A stretch of DNA of 55,648 bases, taken from NCBI GenBank assembly GCA_044868295.1, contig JBIOWF010000122.1, positions 1 through 55,648 of the forward strand. The letters are read 5' to 3'. Source of the DNA: JBIOWF01 sp044868295. Its GTDB lineage: Bacteria > Actinomycetota > Actinomycetes > Streptosporangiales > Streptosporangiaceae. The position numbers and the translations under genes are program-made. The notes beneath the pieces are model-generated. The model was not told where the DNA came from. It made no database searches and saw only the letters and a list, made by a program, of their open reading frames with translations. Positions within the stretch are counted from its first letter, which is position 1. Every line of letters starts with the position of its first letter. Positions 7,064 to 14,285 of the stretch are shown here, piece by piece.

Positions 7064-8272
7064 GTGGATCGGATCTTCGTGGCCCGGCTGGCCGGGCTCG
7101 CGGTCTTCGACCCGGCCGGCGACCAGATCGGCCGGATCCGGGACGTCGTGATCGCCCTGCGCGGCGTCGTCCCCCCGCGCGTCCACGGATTCGTCGTCGA
7201 GGTCCAGCCACGCCGCCGGGTGTTCCTGGCGATCACTCGCATCACCAGCATCGAAGCCGGTGCGGTGATCTTCACGGGCAAGCTCAACATGCGCCGGTTC
7301 GAGCAGCGTGACTCCGAGACCCTCGCCATCGGCCAGATGCTCGACCTCTCCGTCCAGCACGAGGGCGAGCGGGTGACCGTGCTCGACCTGGCCATGGAGC
7401 AGACACGGCCCTCCGAGTGGCTGATCACCAAGGTCGCCATCCGGCGCGGGACACGGCGGCGCGGCCAGACCGTCATCGTCGACTGGGACGAGGTCACCGG
7501 GTTCGGCGTGGTGCAGAAGGACCAGGGCGCCGCCAACCTGCTCGCCGCCTTCGAGACGATGCGGCCCGCGGACCTGGCCAACGTGCTCCACGAGCTGCCC
7601 GACAAGCGGATGGCGGAGGTCGCCGCGGCCCTCGACGACGACCGGCTCGCCGACGTCCTGGAGGAGCTGCCGGAGCGGGACCAGGTCGCCGTGCTGAGCC
7701 AGCTCGACGCCGAACGAGCCGCCGACGTCCTTGAGGAGATGGGGCCCGACGACGCCGCCGACCTGCTCCAGGAGCTCCCCAACGACCAGGCGGAGACACT
7801 GCTGCGGCTGATGGTCCCCGAGGAGGCCGCGCCCGTCCGGCGCCTGCTCACCTACGAGGAGGACACCGCCGGGGGCATGATGACCACCGAACCGGTGGTC
7901 CTGCCGCCGAACGCGACCGTCGCCGAAGCCCTCGCGCACATCCGGCAACGGGAGCAGACCCCGGCCGTCGCCGCCCAGGTGTACGTGTCCCGGCCGCCCA
8001 CCGAGACGCCGACGGGGCGGTTCCTCGGTGTGGCGCACTTCCAGCGCCTGCTCAGAGAGCCGCCGTCCACGCTGCTCGGCGGCGTCCTCGACATCACACT
8101 CGACCCGATCAGGCCCGACTTCACGCTGCCGGAGGTGGCGTCCTACCTGGCCACGTACAATCTCGTCGCGATTCCCGTCGTCGACGAGCTGGGTCGCCTG
8201 GTCGGCGCGGTGACCGTGGACGACGTGCTCGACCACATGCTGCCGGACGACTGGCGGGAGAGAAATGACTGA
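7064..8272 (+). CDS. PRC-barrel / MgtE N-terminal / CBS domain protein (no transport domain)
   Basis: A 402-residue soluble protein. Residues 1-125 form a PRC-barrel-like region (ARLAGLAVFDPAGDQIGRIRDVV). Residues 145-245 carry the MgtE_N superhelix with repeated DP/LHELP, LEELPE, LEEMGPDDAADLLQELP units. Residues 250-400 hold two CBS motifs (TAGGMMTTEPVVLPPNATVAEAL; LVAIPVVDELGRLVGAVTVDDVLDHML). It is the regulatory half of an MgtE Mg2+ channel without the membrane part, as in Rv1232c. It overlaps the DUF1003 gene by 8 nt, which supplies membrane helices, so the two may act as a split Mg2+ sensor or transport module. The GTG start is leaderless. Confidence 0.88.
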   Translation: MDRIFVARLAGLAVFDPAGDQIGRIRDVVIALRGVVPPRVHGFVVEVQPRRRVFLAITRITSIEAGAVIFTGKLNMRRFEQRDSETLAIGQMLDLSVQHEGERVTVLDLAMEQTRPSEWLITKVAIRRGTRRRGQTVIVDWDEVTGFGVVQKDQGAANLLAAFETMRPADLANVLHELPDKRMAEVAAALDDDRLADVLEELPERDQVAVLSQLDAERAADVLEEMGPDDAADLLQELPNDQAETLLRLMVPEEAAPVRRLLTYEEDTAGGMMTTEPVVLPPNATVAEALAHIRQREQTPAVAAQVYVSRPPTETPTGRFLGVAHFQRLLREPPSTLLGGVLDITLDPIRPDFTLPEVASYLATYNLVAIPVVDELGRLVGAVTVDDVLDHMLPDDWRERND

Positions 8273-8729
8273 ATACCGCCTCGACCAGCCACGTGACCTG
8301 AGCACCAGGCTGCGGCCCCACTACGACCCCGAGGCGTTCGGCCGGCTCTCGGAGCAGATCGCCCGGTTCCTCGGCACGGCGCGCTTCATCGTCTACATGA
8401 CGGGGTTCATCATCGCCTGGGTGCTGTGGAACAGCCTCTCCCCGTACAAGTTCGACCCCTATCCATTCATCTTCCTGACGCTGCTCCTCTCCCTCCAGGC
8501 GTCGTACGCGGCTCCGCTCATCCTGCTCGCGCAGAACCGGCAGGGCGACCGGGACCGAGTGCAGTACGAGCAGGACCGGCTCACGGCCGACCGGAACCAG
8601 GCGGAGATCGAATACCTCACCCGGGAGATCGCGGGCCTGCGCATCGCCCTCGGCGAGGTGGCCACCAGGGACTACATCCGTTCCGAACTCCAGCACCTCC
8701 TGGAAGAACTCGACCGCAGACCCACCTAG
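8265..8729 (+). CDS. DUF1003 family membrane protein
   Basis: A 154-residue protein with two closely spaced hydrophobic helices (FIVYMTGFIIAWVLWNSL and FIFLTLLLSLQASYAAPLILL, residues 44-90). The DUF1003 hallmark PYPFIFLTLLLSLQASYAAPLILLAQNR is followed by a charged coiled-coil tail (residues 92-150, DRDRVQYEQDRLTADRNQAEIEYL). Its start lies inside the MgtE-N gene (8-nt overlap), so translation is coupled. This pairing matches the mycobacterial neighbourhood of mrp. The function is unknown; a shared role in divalent-cation handling is inference. Confidence 0.88.
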   Translation: MTEYRLDQPRDLSTRLRPHYDPEAFGRLSEQIARFLGTARFIVYMTGFIIAWVLWNSLSPYKFDPYPFIFLTLLLSLQASYAAPLILLAQNRQGDRDRVQYEQDRLTADRNQAEIEYLTREIAGLRIALGEVATRDYIRSELQHLLEELDRRPT

Positions 8730-8815
8730 CCACCCGGCGACAGTGGCACACGTGAATATTGGGACGTCGCATGTGCATCCGCAGGGCGCCATTCGTAGAA
8801 ACGGAGCTGAGTCCA

Positions 8816-8821
8816 TAGCAT
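8816..8821 (+). promoter_or_regulatory. -10 box of leaderless promoter for mrp
   Basis: TAGCAT, then GGATCC, then ATG at 8828: spacing of exactly six bases indicates leaderless transcription of mrp, independent of the upstream DUF1003 gene. Confidence 0.6.
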
Positions 8822-8827
8822 GGATCC

Positions 8828-9967
8828 ATGGCTCCATCCCCTGAATTGGTGACGGCAGCGCTGGCGACGGTCAACGACCCCGAGATCCGCCGGCCGATCA
8901 CTGAGCTCGACATGGTCAAGAGCATCGACATCGCTCCCGACGGGGTGGTGCGTGTCGGCATATTTCTCACGGTCGCGGGCTGCCCGCTGAAGGACACCAT
9001 CACCCGCGACGTCACCGGCGCGGTCTCCAAACTCGACGGCGTCACGCGGGTCCACGTGGACCTCGACGTCATGAGCACCGAGCAGCGCAAGACCCTGCAG
9101 ACCAAGCTGCGCGGCAACCGAGGGCCCGAAAAGGAGATCCCCTTCGCCAAGCCGGGATCACTGACCCGGGTGTTCGCGGTGGCCAGCGGCAAGGGCGGAG
9201 TCGGCAAGTCGTCGGTCACCGTCAACCTCGCCGCCTCGATGGCCTCGTCCGGCCTCAAGGTCGGGGTTGTCGACGCCGACATCTACGGCCACTCGGTGCC
9301 CCGCATGCTCGGCGTCGCGGAACGGCCGACCAAGGTCGAAGACATGATCATGCCGCCGGTGGCGCATGACATCAAGGTCATCTCGGTCGGCATGTTCAAG
9401 CCCGAAGGCAACACTCCGGTGGTCTGGCGTGGGCCCATGCTCGACCGCGCGCTGCACCAGTTCCTGGCCGACGTCTACTGGGGCGACCTGGACGTCCTGC
9501 TCATGGACCTGCCTCCGGGCACCGGCGACATCGCCATCTCGGTGGCCCAGCGGATGCCGTCCGCCGAGATCCTGGTCGTGACGACGCCGCAGCAGGCGTC
9601 CGCCGAGGTGGCCGAGCGGGCCGGCTCCATCGCCGCGCAGACCCACCAGCAGATCGCCGGCGTCATCGAGAACATGGCGTGGCTGCCCTGTCCGCACTGC
9701 GACGAGCGCATCGCGGTGTTCGGCGAGGGCGGCGGGCAGACCGTGGCCGACGCCCTGACCCGGACGCTGGGCACTCGGGTGCCGCTGCTCGGTCAGGTGC
9801 CGATCGACCTGCGCCTGCGCGAAGGCGGCGACGAGGGCAAGCCGCTGGTCCTGACCGACCCCGACGCCCCGGCCGCGGCCGAGCTGCGCCGCATCGCGGC
9901 GACGCTGAGCAAGAAGTCCACCAGCCTCAAGGGCCTCAAGCTCGACATCTCCCCCGCGAGCCGATGA
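8828..9967 (+). CDS. mrp: Mrp/NBP35 family iron-sulfur cluster carrier ATPase
   Basis: A 379-residue P-loop NTPase that binds and transfers Fe-S clusters. Residues 1-90 form the MIP18 (DUF59) domain, with VAGCPLKDTI carrying the conserved Cys52. The deviant Walker A GKGGVGKSS is at 121-129, with VDADIYGHSVPRMLG after it, MDLPPGTGD as Walker B and QQASAEVAERA downstream. The cluster-binding CPHC pair lies near residue 280 (MAWLPCPHCDERI). The length matches actinobacterial Mrp. In mycobacteria mrp also neighbours htrA-tatB. A strong terminator follows four bases after the stop codon. Confidence 0.95.
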   Translation: MAPSPELVTAALATVNDPEIRRPITELDMVKSIDIAPDGVVRVGIFLTVAGCPLKDTITRDVTGAVSKLDGVTRVHVDLDVMSTEQRKTLQTKLRGNRGPEKEIPFAKPGSLTRVFAVASGKGGVGKSSVTVNLAASMASSGLKVGVVDADIYGHSVPRMLGVAERPTKVEDMIMPPVAHDIKVISVGMFKPEGNTPVVWRGPMLDRALHQFLADVYWGDLDVLLMDLPPGTGDIAISVAQRMPSAEILVVTTPQQASAEVAERAGSIAAQTHQQIAGVIENMAWLPCPHCDERIAVFGEGGGQTVADALTRTLGTRVPLLGQVPIDLRLREGGDEGKPLVLTDPDAPAAAELRRIAATLSKKSTSLKGLKLDISPASR

Positions 9968-9970
9968 CTC

Positions 9971-10014
9971 ACGAGAAGGCCCGCCCATCCAACCGGATGA
10001 GCGGGCCTTCTCGT
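9971..10014. terminator. Rho-independent-type terminator after mrp
   Basis: A perfect 14-bp inverted repeat (9971-9984 with 10001-10014; ACGAGAAGGCCCGC/GCGGGCCTTCTCGT) with a 16-nt loop. It lies between mrp and the leftward sigE-tatB block and could act in both directions. Confidence 0.85.
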
Positions 10015-10153
10015 CGTCGCCTGCGCATCCCTAGAGCTCCGAGGCGTTGCCATCGAAGGCATTCGTAGATCTTGTCAGCGGATTTGAGGCATTGATCGGC
10101 TTGGTCGCCGGTGTCAGTTGGCAGGATCGTGTGTCTGTTCGGAGGTGTGCAAC

Positions 10154-10276
10154 CCGGTGGTGGAGGAGGTTGGACTGGTCGGCAATGCCCTCAAAGGCCG
10201 CCGTGACCAGGTCGTCCTGGCGACGAAGTTCGGCCTGATCTCGCACTCCGTTGACGGGCCCGGCGTCCTGGACCAG
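10154..10276 (+). pseudogene. aldo/keto reductase fragment
   Basis: In one rightward frame this stretch reads EEVGLVGNALKGRRDQVVLATKFGLISHS and then GPGVLD. That is the conserved block of aldo/keto reductases around the catalytic lysine (TKFG). Nothing of the family precedes or follows it, so about 40 residues of a 330-residue enzyme survive. It lies in the 300-nt gap between the mrp terminator and tatB, an insertion point relative to the mycobacterial gene order. The rest of 10015-10311 shows nothing I recognise. Confidence 0.65.
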
Positions 10277-10311
10277 GACCACGTGAAGATGATGCGGCCG
10301 AAGATCTGCTC

Positions 10312-10656
10312 TCAGGTGGCCTCGTGGTCGTACGGCGGGATCTCGCCGGCGCCGAGCTCGGGTGCCGGAGCCGCCCGTTCCGGAGCGGAGGCGGACGAGC
10401 CGTTCCAGTCGCCGTCCAGGTCGTCGAGCAGATGCTTGCGGACGAAGTTCTTCGGGTTCAGGTCGGCCGGATCGAAGTCGGCGAACTCCGGCCCAAGGTT
10501 GGACTCCAGATCCGCCCGCGCATTGTTGGCCATCTGGCGGAGTTGCCGCAACGTCTTGCCCGCCTGGGAGGCCGCCTGCGGCAGCTTGTCGGGGCCGAAC
10601 ACGAGCAGGGCGATCACCACGAGCGCCAGGATCTCCGGCCAGCCCAGTCCGAACAC
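10312..10656 (-). CDS. tatB: Sec-independent protein translocase TatB
   Basis: A 114-residue component of the twin-arginine export system. The protein begins MFGLGWPEILALVVIALLVFGPDKLP, the classic TatA/B transmembrane hairpin with the FGP hinge. An amphipathic helix follows (QAASQAGKTLRQLRQMANNAR), then an acidic C-terminal tail. The tail, the LGWPEI start and the position next to htrA/rseA/sigE (as in Rv1224) identify it as TatB rather than TatA. GTG start at 10656 with GGAGA 5-6 nt upstream. tatA and tatC are not in the window. Confidence 0.9.
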   Translation of the reverse strand: MFGLGWPEILALVVIALLVFGPDKLPQAASQAGKTLRQLRQMANNARADLESNLGPEFADFDPADLNPKNFVRKHLLDDLDGDWNGSSASAPERAAPAPELGAGEIPPYDHEAT

Positions 10657-10877
10657 GGTGATCTCCTACGGGAATTTCCAGCGATACCTCGTCCCAGACT
10701 AATACTCCATTCAGGACGACTGCGCCGTCGCTGCCAGGGCGACGGCACCGACCCCCACCGCCGAACCGAGGCGGCTCACCAAGAGCGAGCCGTAGCGACC
10801 GCGCCAACCGCCGACGCGGTTCACGAATACCTCGCCCGCCTCGGCGACGCCGGCTGTCGCGGCCGGAATGGGGTGGC
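10657..10877. other. Spacer between htrA and tatB
   Basis: In this 221-nt gap a leftward frame could encode a short hydrophobic peptide starting at a GTG (NRVGGWRGRYGSLL, ending ALAATAQSS). I cannot confirm it as a gene. TAGTCT near 10697 may be the -10 of a separate tatB promoter. Confidence 0.25.
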
Positions 10878-12170
10878 TCAGGAAGGCTGGGCCGTTGGGG
10901 CCGGCGCGGCGCCGATCGCTACCGTCACGGTCTTCTCCTGGCCGTCGTGTGAGAACTTGATGGTCACCTTGTCGCCCGGAGCCTTGCTCCGGATCGTGAC
11001 GATCAGCTCCCGGCTGTCGCCCACCGGCTGGCCGTCGACTTCGAGGATGATGTCGCCGGGCCGCAAACCCGCCTTGTCCGCCGGGCCGTCCGGAACGATG
11101 GGAGGCACACCGCGCTCCGGTGCCGACGCGATCCGCACGCCCTCGCCCTGGTACTGCTGGTCGATGCTGATGCCGATCCGCGAAGTGCGGGCGAATCCCG
11201 TGGTGATGAGCTCCTGAGCGATCCGGCGCACCTGGTTGACGGGGATCGCGAAGCCGAGGCCGATGCTCCCGGTCTGCTGGCCGACCGTGGCGCCGCTGCC
11301 CAGCGTGGCGATGGCCGAGTTCACGCCGATCACCTCGCCGGACACGTTGACCAGCGGGCCGCCCGAATTCCCCGGATTGATGGCGGCGTCCGTCTGGATC
11401 GCGTTGATCAACGCGTAGTCCGAGCCGCTTTCGCCGCCCGCCTCCACGGGCCGGTTGAGCGAGCTGATGATGCCCGTGGTCACGGTGCCGGTGAAGCCGA
11501 GCGGCGAGCCGATGGCGATGACCGGGTCGCCGACGACCACGCTGTCCGAATTGCCGAGGGTCGTCTCCGGCGCGCTGAACGTGGCCTCCGGTTTCACGAC
11601 GGCTATGTCCGAGTTGGGATCACGCCCGACGATCTTGGCGGTCGTCGACTTGCGGTTGTTGAAGCGGATCCGGATCTCTCCGCCCTGCGCGGCGGGCGCG
11701 ACCACATGGTTGTTGGTGACGATGTAGCCGCCCTTGATCAGGAAGCCGGAGCCGGTTCCGGCGTCCGTTTCGCCGCGCACTTCCAGGGAGACGACGCTCG
11801 GCAGGACTCTCGCCGCGACTCCCGCGACGGAGTCGGGCGGCCGGGAGGTGGTGGTGACGCTCGGCGTGCTCAGCGAGTAGGTCGGGTCGACGCCGGACCC
11901 CGACCTGGTCAGCAGGTAGGTGCCACAGCTCCCGGCCACGCCCCCGAGCAGCGCGATGACCACGGCGAGAGCCGCGTACAGCCCGACGCCCGGGCCACGC
12001 GGGGCATGTGCCGTAGTGCTCTGGAACATCGGGCCGGTCGGCGGTCCCCAGCTGGGGCCCATGCCGTACGGGCTCTGGGGAGCGGGCGGAGCCGGCTGGC
12101 GTGACTCCTCGTTCGCGGGAAGGAACTCAGGCCGGTCCGACGCGTCGTGGGAACGCGTGTGGTCGGTCAT
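10878..12170 (-). CDS. htrA: HtrA-like trypsin-family serine protease with PDZ domain
   Basis: A 430-residue membrane-anchored periplasmic quality-control protease. A Pro-rich cytosolic N-terminus of about 65 residues precedes one membrane helix (LYAALAVVIALLGGVAGSCGTYLL). The S1C protease domain carries the triad: VTNNHVV (His), NSDIAVVK (Asp) and NPGNSGGPLVN (Ser). The C-terminal PDZ domain (GVPPIVPDGPADKAGLRPGDIILEVDG) ends the protein. ATG 12170 is chosen because GAGGAG lies 11 nt upstream; the GTG at 12182 is too close to it. It follows sigE and rseA in the same direction, fitting SigE-linked envelope stress. Confidence 0.93.
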   Translation of the reverse strand: MTDHTRSHDASDRPEFLPANEESRQPAPPAPQSPYGMGPSWGPPTGPMFQSTTAHAPRGPGVGLYAALAVVIALLGGVAGSCGTYLLTRSGSGVDPTYSLSTPSVTTTSRPPDSVAGVAARVLPSVVSLEVRGETDAGTGSGFLIKGGYIVTNNHVVAPAAQGGEIRIRFNNRKSTTAKIVGRDPNSDIAVVKPEATFSAPETTLGNSDSVVVGDPVIAIGSPLGFTGTVTTGIISSLNRPVEAGGESGSDYALINAIQTDAAINPGNSGGPLVNVSGEVIGVNSAIATLGSGATVGQQTGSIGLGFAIPVNQVRRIAQELITTGFARTSRIGISIDQQYQGEGVRIASAPERGVPPIVPDGPADKAGLRPGDIILEVDGQPVGDSRELIVTIRSKAPGDKVTIKFSHDGQEKTVTVAIGAAPAPTAQPS

Positions 12171-12233
12171 CGGTGCGGTCACTCCTCGCGCCCAAGGTCA
12201 TCCGGCAACCCCCCGCCGACATGGTCGCGAGAA

Positions 12234-12269
12234 CGGCATACGACGGGTGTAAAACCCGATCGTATGCCG
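12234..12269 (-). other. Imperfect 36-nt hairpin between rseA and htrA
   Basis: CGGCATACGA and TCGTATGCCG form a 10-bp stem, extended after a single-base bulge by CGGGT/ACCCG around a 5-nt loop. It lies in the 107-nt rseA-htrA gap. There is no U-run, so it may be an mRNA-processing or partial-attenuation element rather than a full terminator. Confidence 0.55.
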
Positions 12270-12277
12270 CCGCGATG

Positions 12278-12862
12278 TCAGGGAGTGAGCCTGGTGTTGA
12301 CGCTGGGTGATGACGAGGGCGTTACCCTGCTTTGTGGCGCCTGATTTTGCCCGGGGTTGACGAACAGCACCTCGGGAGCCGGGGTCTGCCGGGGGCCGGC
12401 GCCGTTGACCATGAACATCGTGCCGAGCGCGACCGCCGCGGACGCGACGCCCACCGCGACATACCCCGCCCGCCTGGTACGGCTGGACCGCCCCGGGCCG
12501 GCGGATCCGGACGCCCGACGTGGCCGGTTGTCCATCGGCGCGATGCCGTGCATGCCCGGCAGCGTGCCCGCCGCGTCTATCCCGCCCCAGCGGGCCCCGG
12601 CGAACGCCGGATGGTCGGGGAAGGGCCGCATCCGCGGCGGGAGCGGCCCCCCGGGCTCCGACATGCGAAGCAGCGACATGGTCAGATCCGCCGGCATGGC
12701 GGGCGGCTCGATGGAGCGCAGCCGGGTCTTCAGCATCCTCATCGAGTCGACCTCGGCGCGGCAGTCCGCGCAGAAGGTCAGATGAGCGAGCGCCCGTTCG
12801 CGCTCCCTGTGGCCGAGCTCACCGTCGATGAGCGCGGAGACGCGCTCTCCAAGATGGGTCAT
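12278..12862 (-). CDS. rseA: anti-sigma factor RseA-like, zinc-finger (ZAS) membrane protein
   Basis: A 194-residue partner of the upstream ECF sigma factor. The N-terminal ZAS domain shows H27-x3-C31-x2-C34 (AHLTFCADC), the usual zinc site of redox-sensitive anti-sigma factors. A Pro-rich linker follows, then a single membrane helix (YVAVGVASAAVALGTMFMV, about residues 135-153) and a short extracytoplasmic tail. Its ATG overlaps the sigE stop as ATGA, so the two are translated together in stoichiometric amounts. Regulated proteolysis or zinc release is expected to free SigE (family knowledge). Confidence 0.9.
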   Translation of the reverse strand: MTHLGERVSALIDGELGHRERERALAHLTFCADCRAEVDSMRMLKTRLRSIEPPAMPADLTMSLLRMSEPGGPLPPRMRPFPDHPAFAGARWGGIDAAGTLPGMHGIAPMDNRPRRASGSAGPGRSSRTRRAGYVAVGVASAAVALGTMFMVNGAGPRQTPAPEVLFVNPGQNQAPQSRVTPSSSPSVNTRLTP

Positions 12863-13497
12863 GCTCCCTCCCTGCTGAACGAAGGGGGGAATTGATCGTC
12901 GTTTCTGTTCGCCGAGGGCGCGCGGTGCTCAAGCGCCTCTCGCAGCTGGGCGCGGCCACGGTGGATGCGGCTGCGCACGGTGCCGAGTTTCACGCCGAGC
13001 GTCGCGGCGATCTCCTCATAGGACAGCTCCTCGATGTCGCAGAGCACCACCGCGGCCCTGAACTCGGGGGCCAGCGCGTCCAGCGCGGCCTGGATGTCCG
13101 GCTCCAGGTGTGTGTCGTCGTAGGCCTGGGCGGGGGACGGCTCGCGGCCCTGTAGCCGCTCCGCGGCGTCGTCGGCCAGCCCCTCGAAGCGGATGCGCTG
13201 CTTGCGCCGCGCCATGTCGAGGAAGAGGTTGGTCGTGATCCTGTGCAGCCAGCCCTCGAAAGTGCCCGGCGTGTAACTCGACAGCGATCGGAAGACGCGC
13301 ACGAAGACCTCTTGGGTCAGATCTTCGGCGTCGTGAACATTGCCGGTCAGGCGGTACGCGAGCCGGTACACCCGTGCGGAATGGGTTCGGACGACCTCCT
13401 CCCAGGTGGGAGGCGTCCAGTCGGACACCGAAGTATCCGCCTGGTGGTCGTGATCGTCCACCGGCATTCCTCTCTGCAGGACCGTCGCTACAGCCAT
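12859..13497 (-). CDS. sigE: ECF RNA polymerase sigma factor SigE
   Basis: A 212-residue group 4 sigma factor. Region 2 (residues ~30-100) contains YRLAYRLTGNVHDAEDLTQEVFVRVFRSL and TFEGWLHRITTNLFLDMARRK. Region 4 (~145-200) contains ALAPEFRAAVVLCDIEELSYEEIAATLGVKLGTVRSRIHRGRAQLREAL. Neighbouring rseA and htrA make it the envelope-stress SigE of mycobacteria and Streptomyces. ATG 13497 fits the mapped ECF promoter, giving a leader of about 60 nt; ATG 13467 is an alternative. The longer frame back to 13569 would begin upstream of the likely transcription start. Confidence 0.93.
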   Translation of the reverse strand: MAVATVLQRGMPVDDHDHQADTSVSDWTPPTWEEVVRTHSARVYRLAYRLTGNVHDAEDLTQEVFVRVFRSLSSYTPGTFEGWLHRITTNLFLDMARRKQRIRFEGLADDAAERLQGREPSPAQAYDDTHLEPDIQAALDALAPEFRAAVVLCDIEELSYEEIAATLGVKLGTVRSRIHRGRAQLREALEHRAPSANRNDDQFPPSFSREGA

Positions 13498-13559
13498 AGT
13501 GCCTGGTTTCGCCCCTTCCTGCGTACCCCGGGTCGAGCGGTCTCTACAAAGACCGTTCA

Positions 13560-13594
13560 AAGCGTGCAACGTCCCCGTTGTGGCGTGAGTTCCC
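13560..13594 (-). promoter_or_regulatory. ECF-type (SigE-like) promoter of the sigE operon
   Basis: Read leftwards, GGGAAC (13594-13589) and CGTTG (13571-13567) are separated by 17 nt, matching the GGAAC/CGTT consensus of SigE/SigH-class sigma factors. Transcription should start near 13560. This implies sigE autoregulation. Confidence 0.75.
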
Positions 13595-13611
13595 GTTCCG
13601 GGCCGACTCCC

Positions 13612-13617
13612 CTAGGC
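13612..13617 (+). promoter_or_regulatory. -10 box of the O-methyltransferase gene
   Basis: TAGGCT eight bases before the ATG of a 7-codon upstream ORF. It is divergent from the sigE promoter, with the two promoters within 60 nt of each other. Confidence 0.45.
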
Positions 13618-13626
13618 TGCGACGAA

Positions 13627-13650
13627 ATGGAGAAGGGAGGGAGAGGCTAA
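13627..13650 (+). CDS. 7-codon upstream ORF (MEKGGRG) coupled to the O-methyltransferase
   Basis: ATG at 13627 encodes seven residues. Its TAA overlaps the methyltransferase ATG as TAATG. The purine-rich uORF (GGGAGGGAGAGG) doubles as the Shine-Dalgarno site. It may simply be a chance frame, but it sits right behind a good -10 box. Confidence 0.35.
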   Translation: MEKGGRG

Positions 13651-14285
13651 TGGCGACGACCCCGGCCAGCCTGGCCTACGCGGAGCATTTCGTCCCGGAG
13701 GACGAAATCCTGCAGTCCGCGCGTCAGCGCGGCATTGAGGTGGGCGCACCGCCGATCCTGCCCGGAGGCGGGGCGGCACTGTGTTTCCTCGCGACGGCCA
13801 TCAACGCCCGCTCGGTGGTCGAGGTCGGCACCGGATGTGGCGTCTCCGGCCTGTGGCTCCTTCGCGGCATGCGGCCCGACGGCACGCTGACCAGCGTCGA
13901 CGTTGAGCCGGAACTGCAGAGAATGGCCCGGCAGACGTTCGCCGAGGCCGGGTTCTCCGGCAGCCGCATCCGCCTGATCGGCGGCCGTGCCCTCGACGTG
14001 CTCCCCCGTCTCGCCGACGGCGGCTACGACATGGTCTTCTGCGACGCCGCCAAGCAGGAGTACGTCGATTACCTCACGGAGTCTGTCCGGATGCTGCGTC
14101 AGGGCGGGATCGTGGCCTTCGACAACGCCCTCTGGCACGACCGCGTCGCCGATCCGACCCAGCGGGACGCGGACACCGTCGCGATCCGCGAGCTGGGAAA
14201 GCTGGTCCGGGACGACGAACGGCTCCGGCCGCTGATGCTGCCGCTCGGCGACGGCCTGCTCGCCGCCGTCAAACTCGCGCCCTAG
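13650..14285 (+). CDS. SAM-dependent O-methyltransferase (Rv1220c-like)
   Basis: A 211-residue class I methyltransferase of the catechol/caffeoyl-CoA O-methyltransferase family. SAM motif I is VEVGTGCGVSGLWLL (residues ~58-72), followed by SVDVEPELQRMARQTF. The metal-binding acids appear in MVFCDAAKQEYVDYL and VAFDNALWHD. The substrate is unknown. It is divergent from sigE with the same arrangement as Rv1220c-sigE in mycobacteria. ATG 13650 is preceded by a purine-rich ribosome site. Its stop overlaps the convergent pepA stop by 4 nt, leaving no room for a terminator. Confidence 0.9.
   Translation: MATTPASLAYAEHFVPEDEILQSARQRGIEVGAPPILPGGGAALCFLATAINARSVVEVGTGCGVSGLWLLRGMRPDGTLTSVDVEPELQRMARQTFAEAGFSGSRIRLIGGRALDVLPRLADGGYDMVFCDAAKQEYVDYLTESVRMLRQGGIVAFDNALWHDRVADPTQRDADTVAIRELGKLVRDDERLRPLMLPLGDGLLAAVKLAP

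Noticed and set aside
10118..10702. 194-codon rightward frame as a reductase
   Set aside because: Only about 40 residues match the family; the rest is antisense to tatB.
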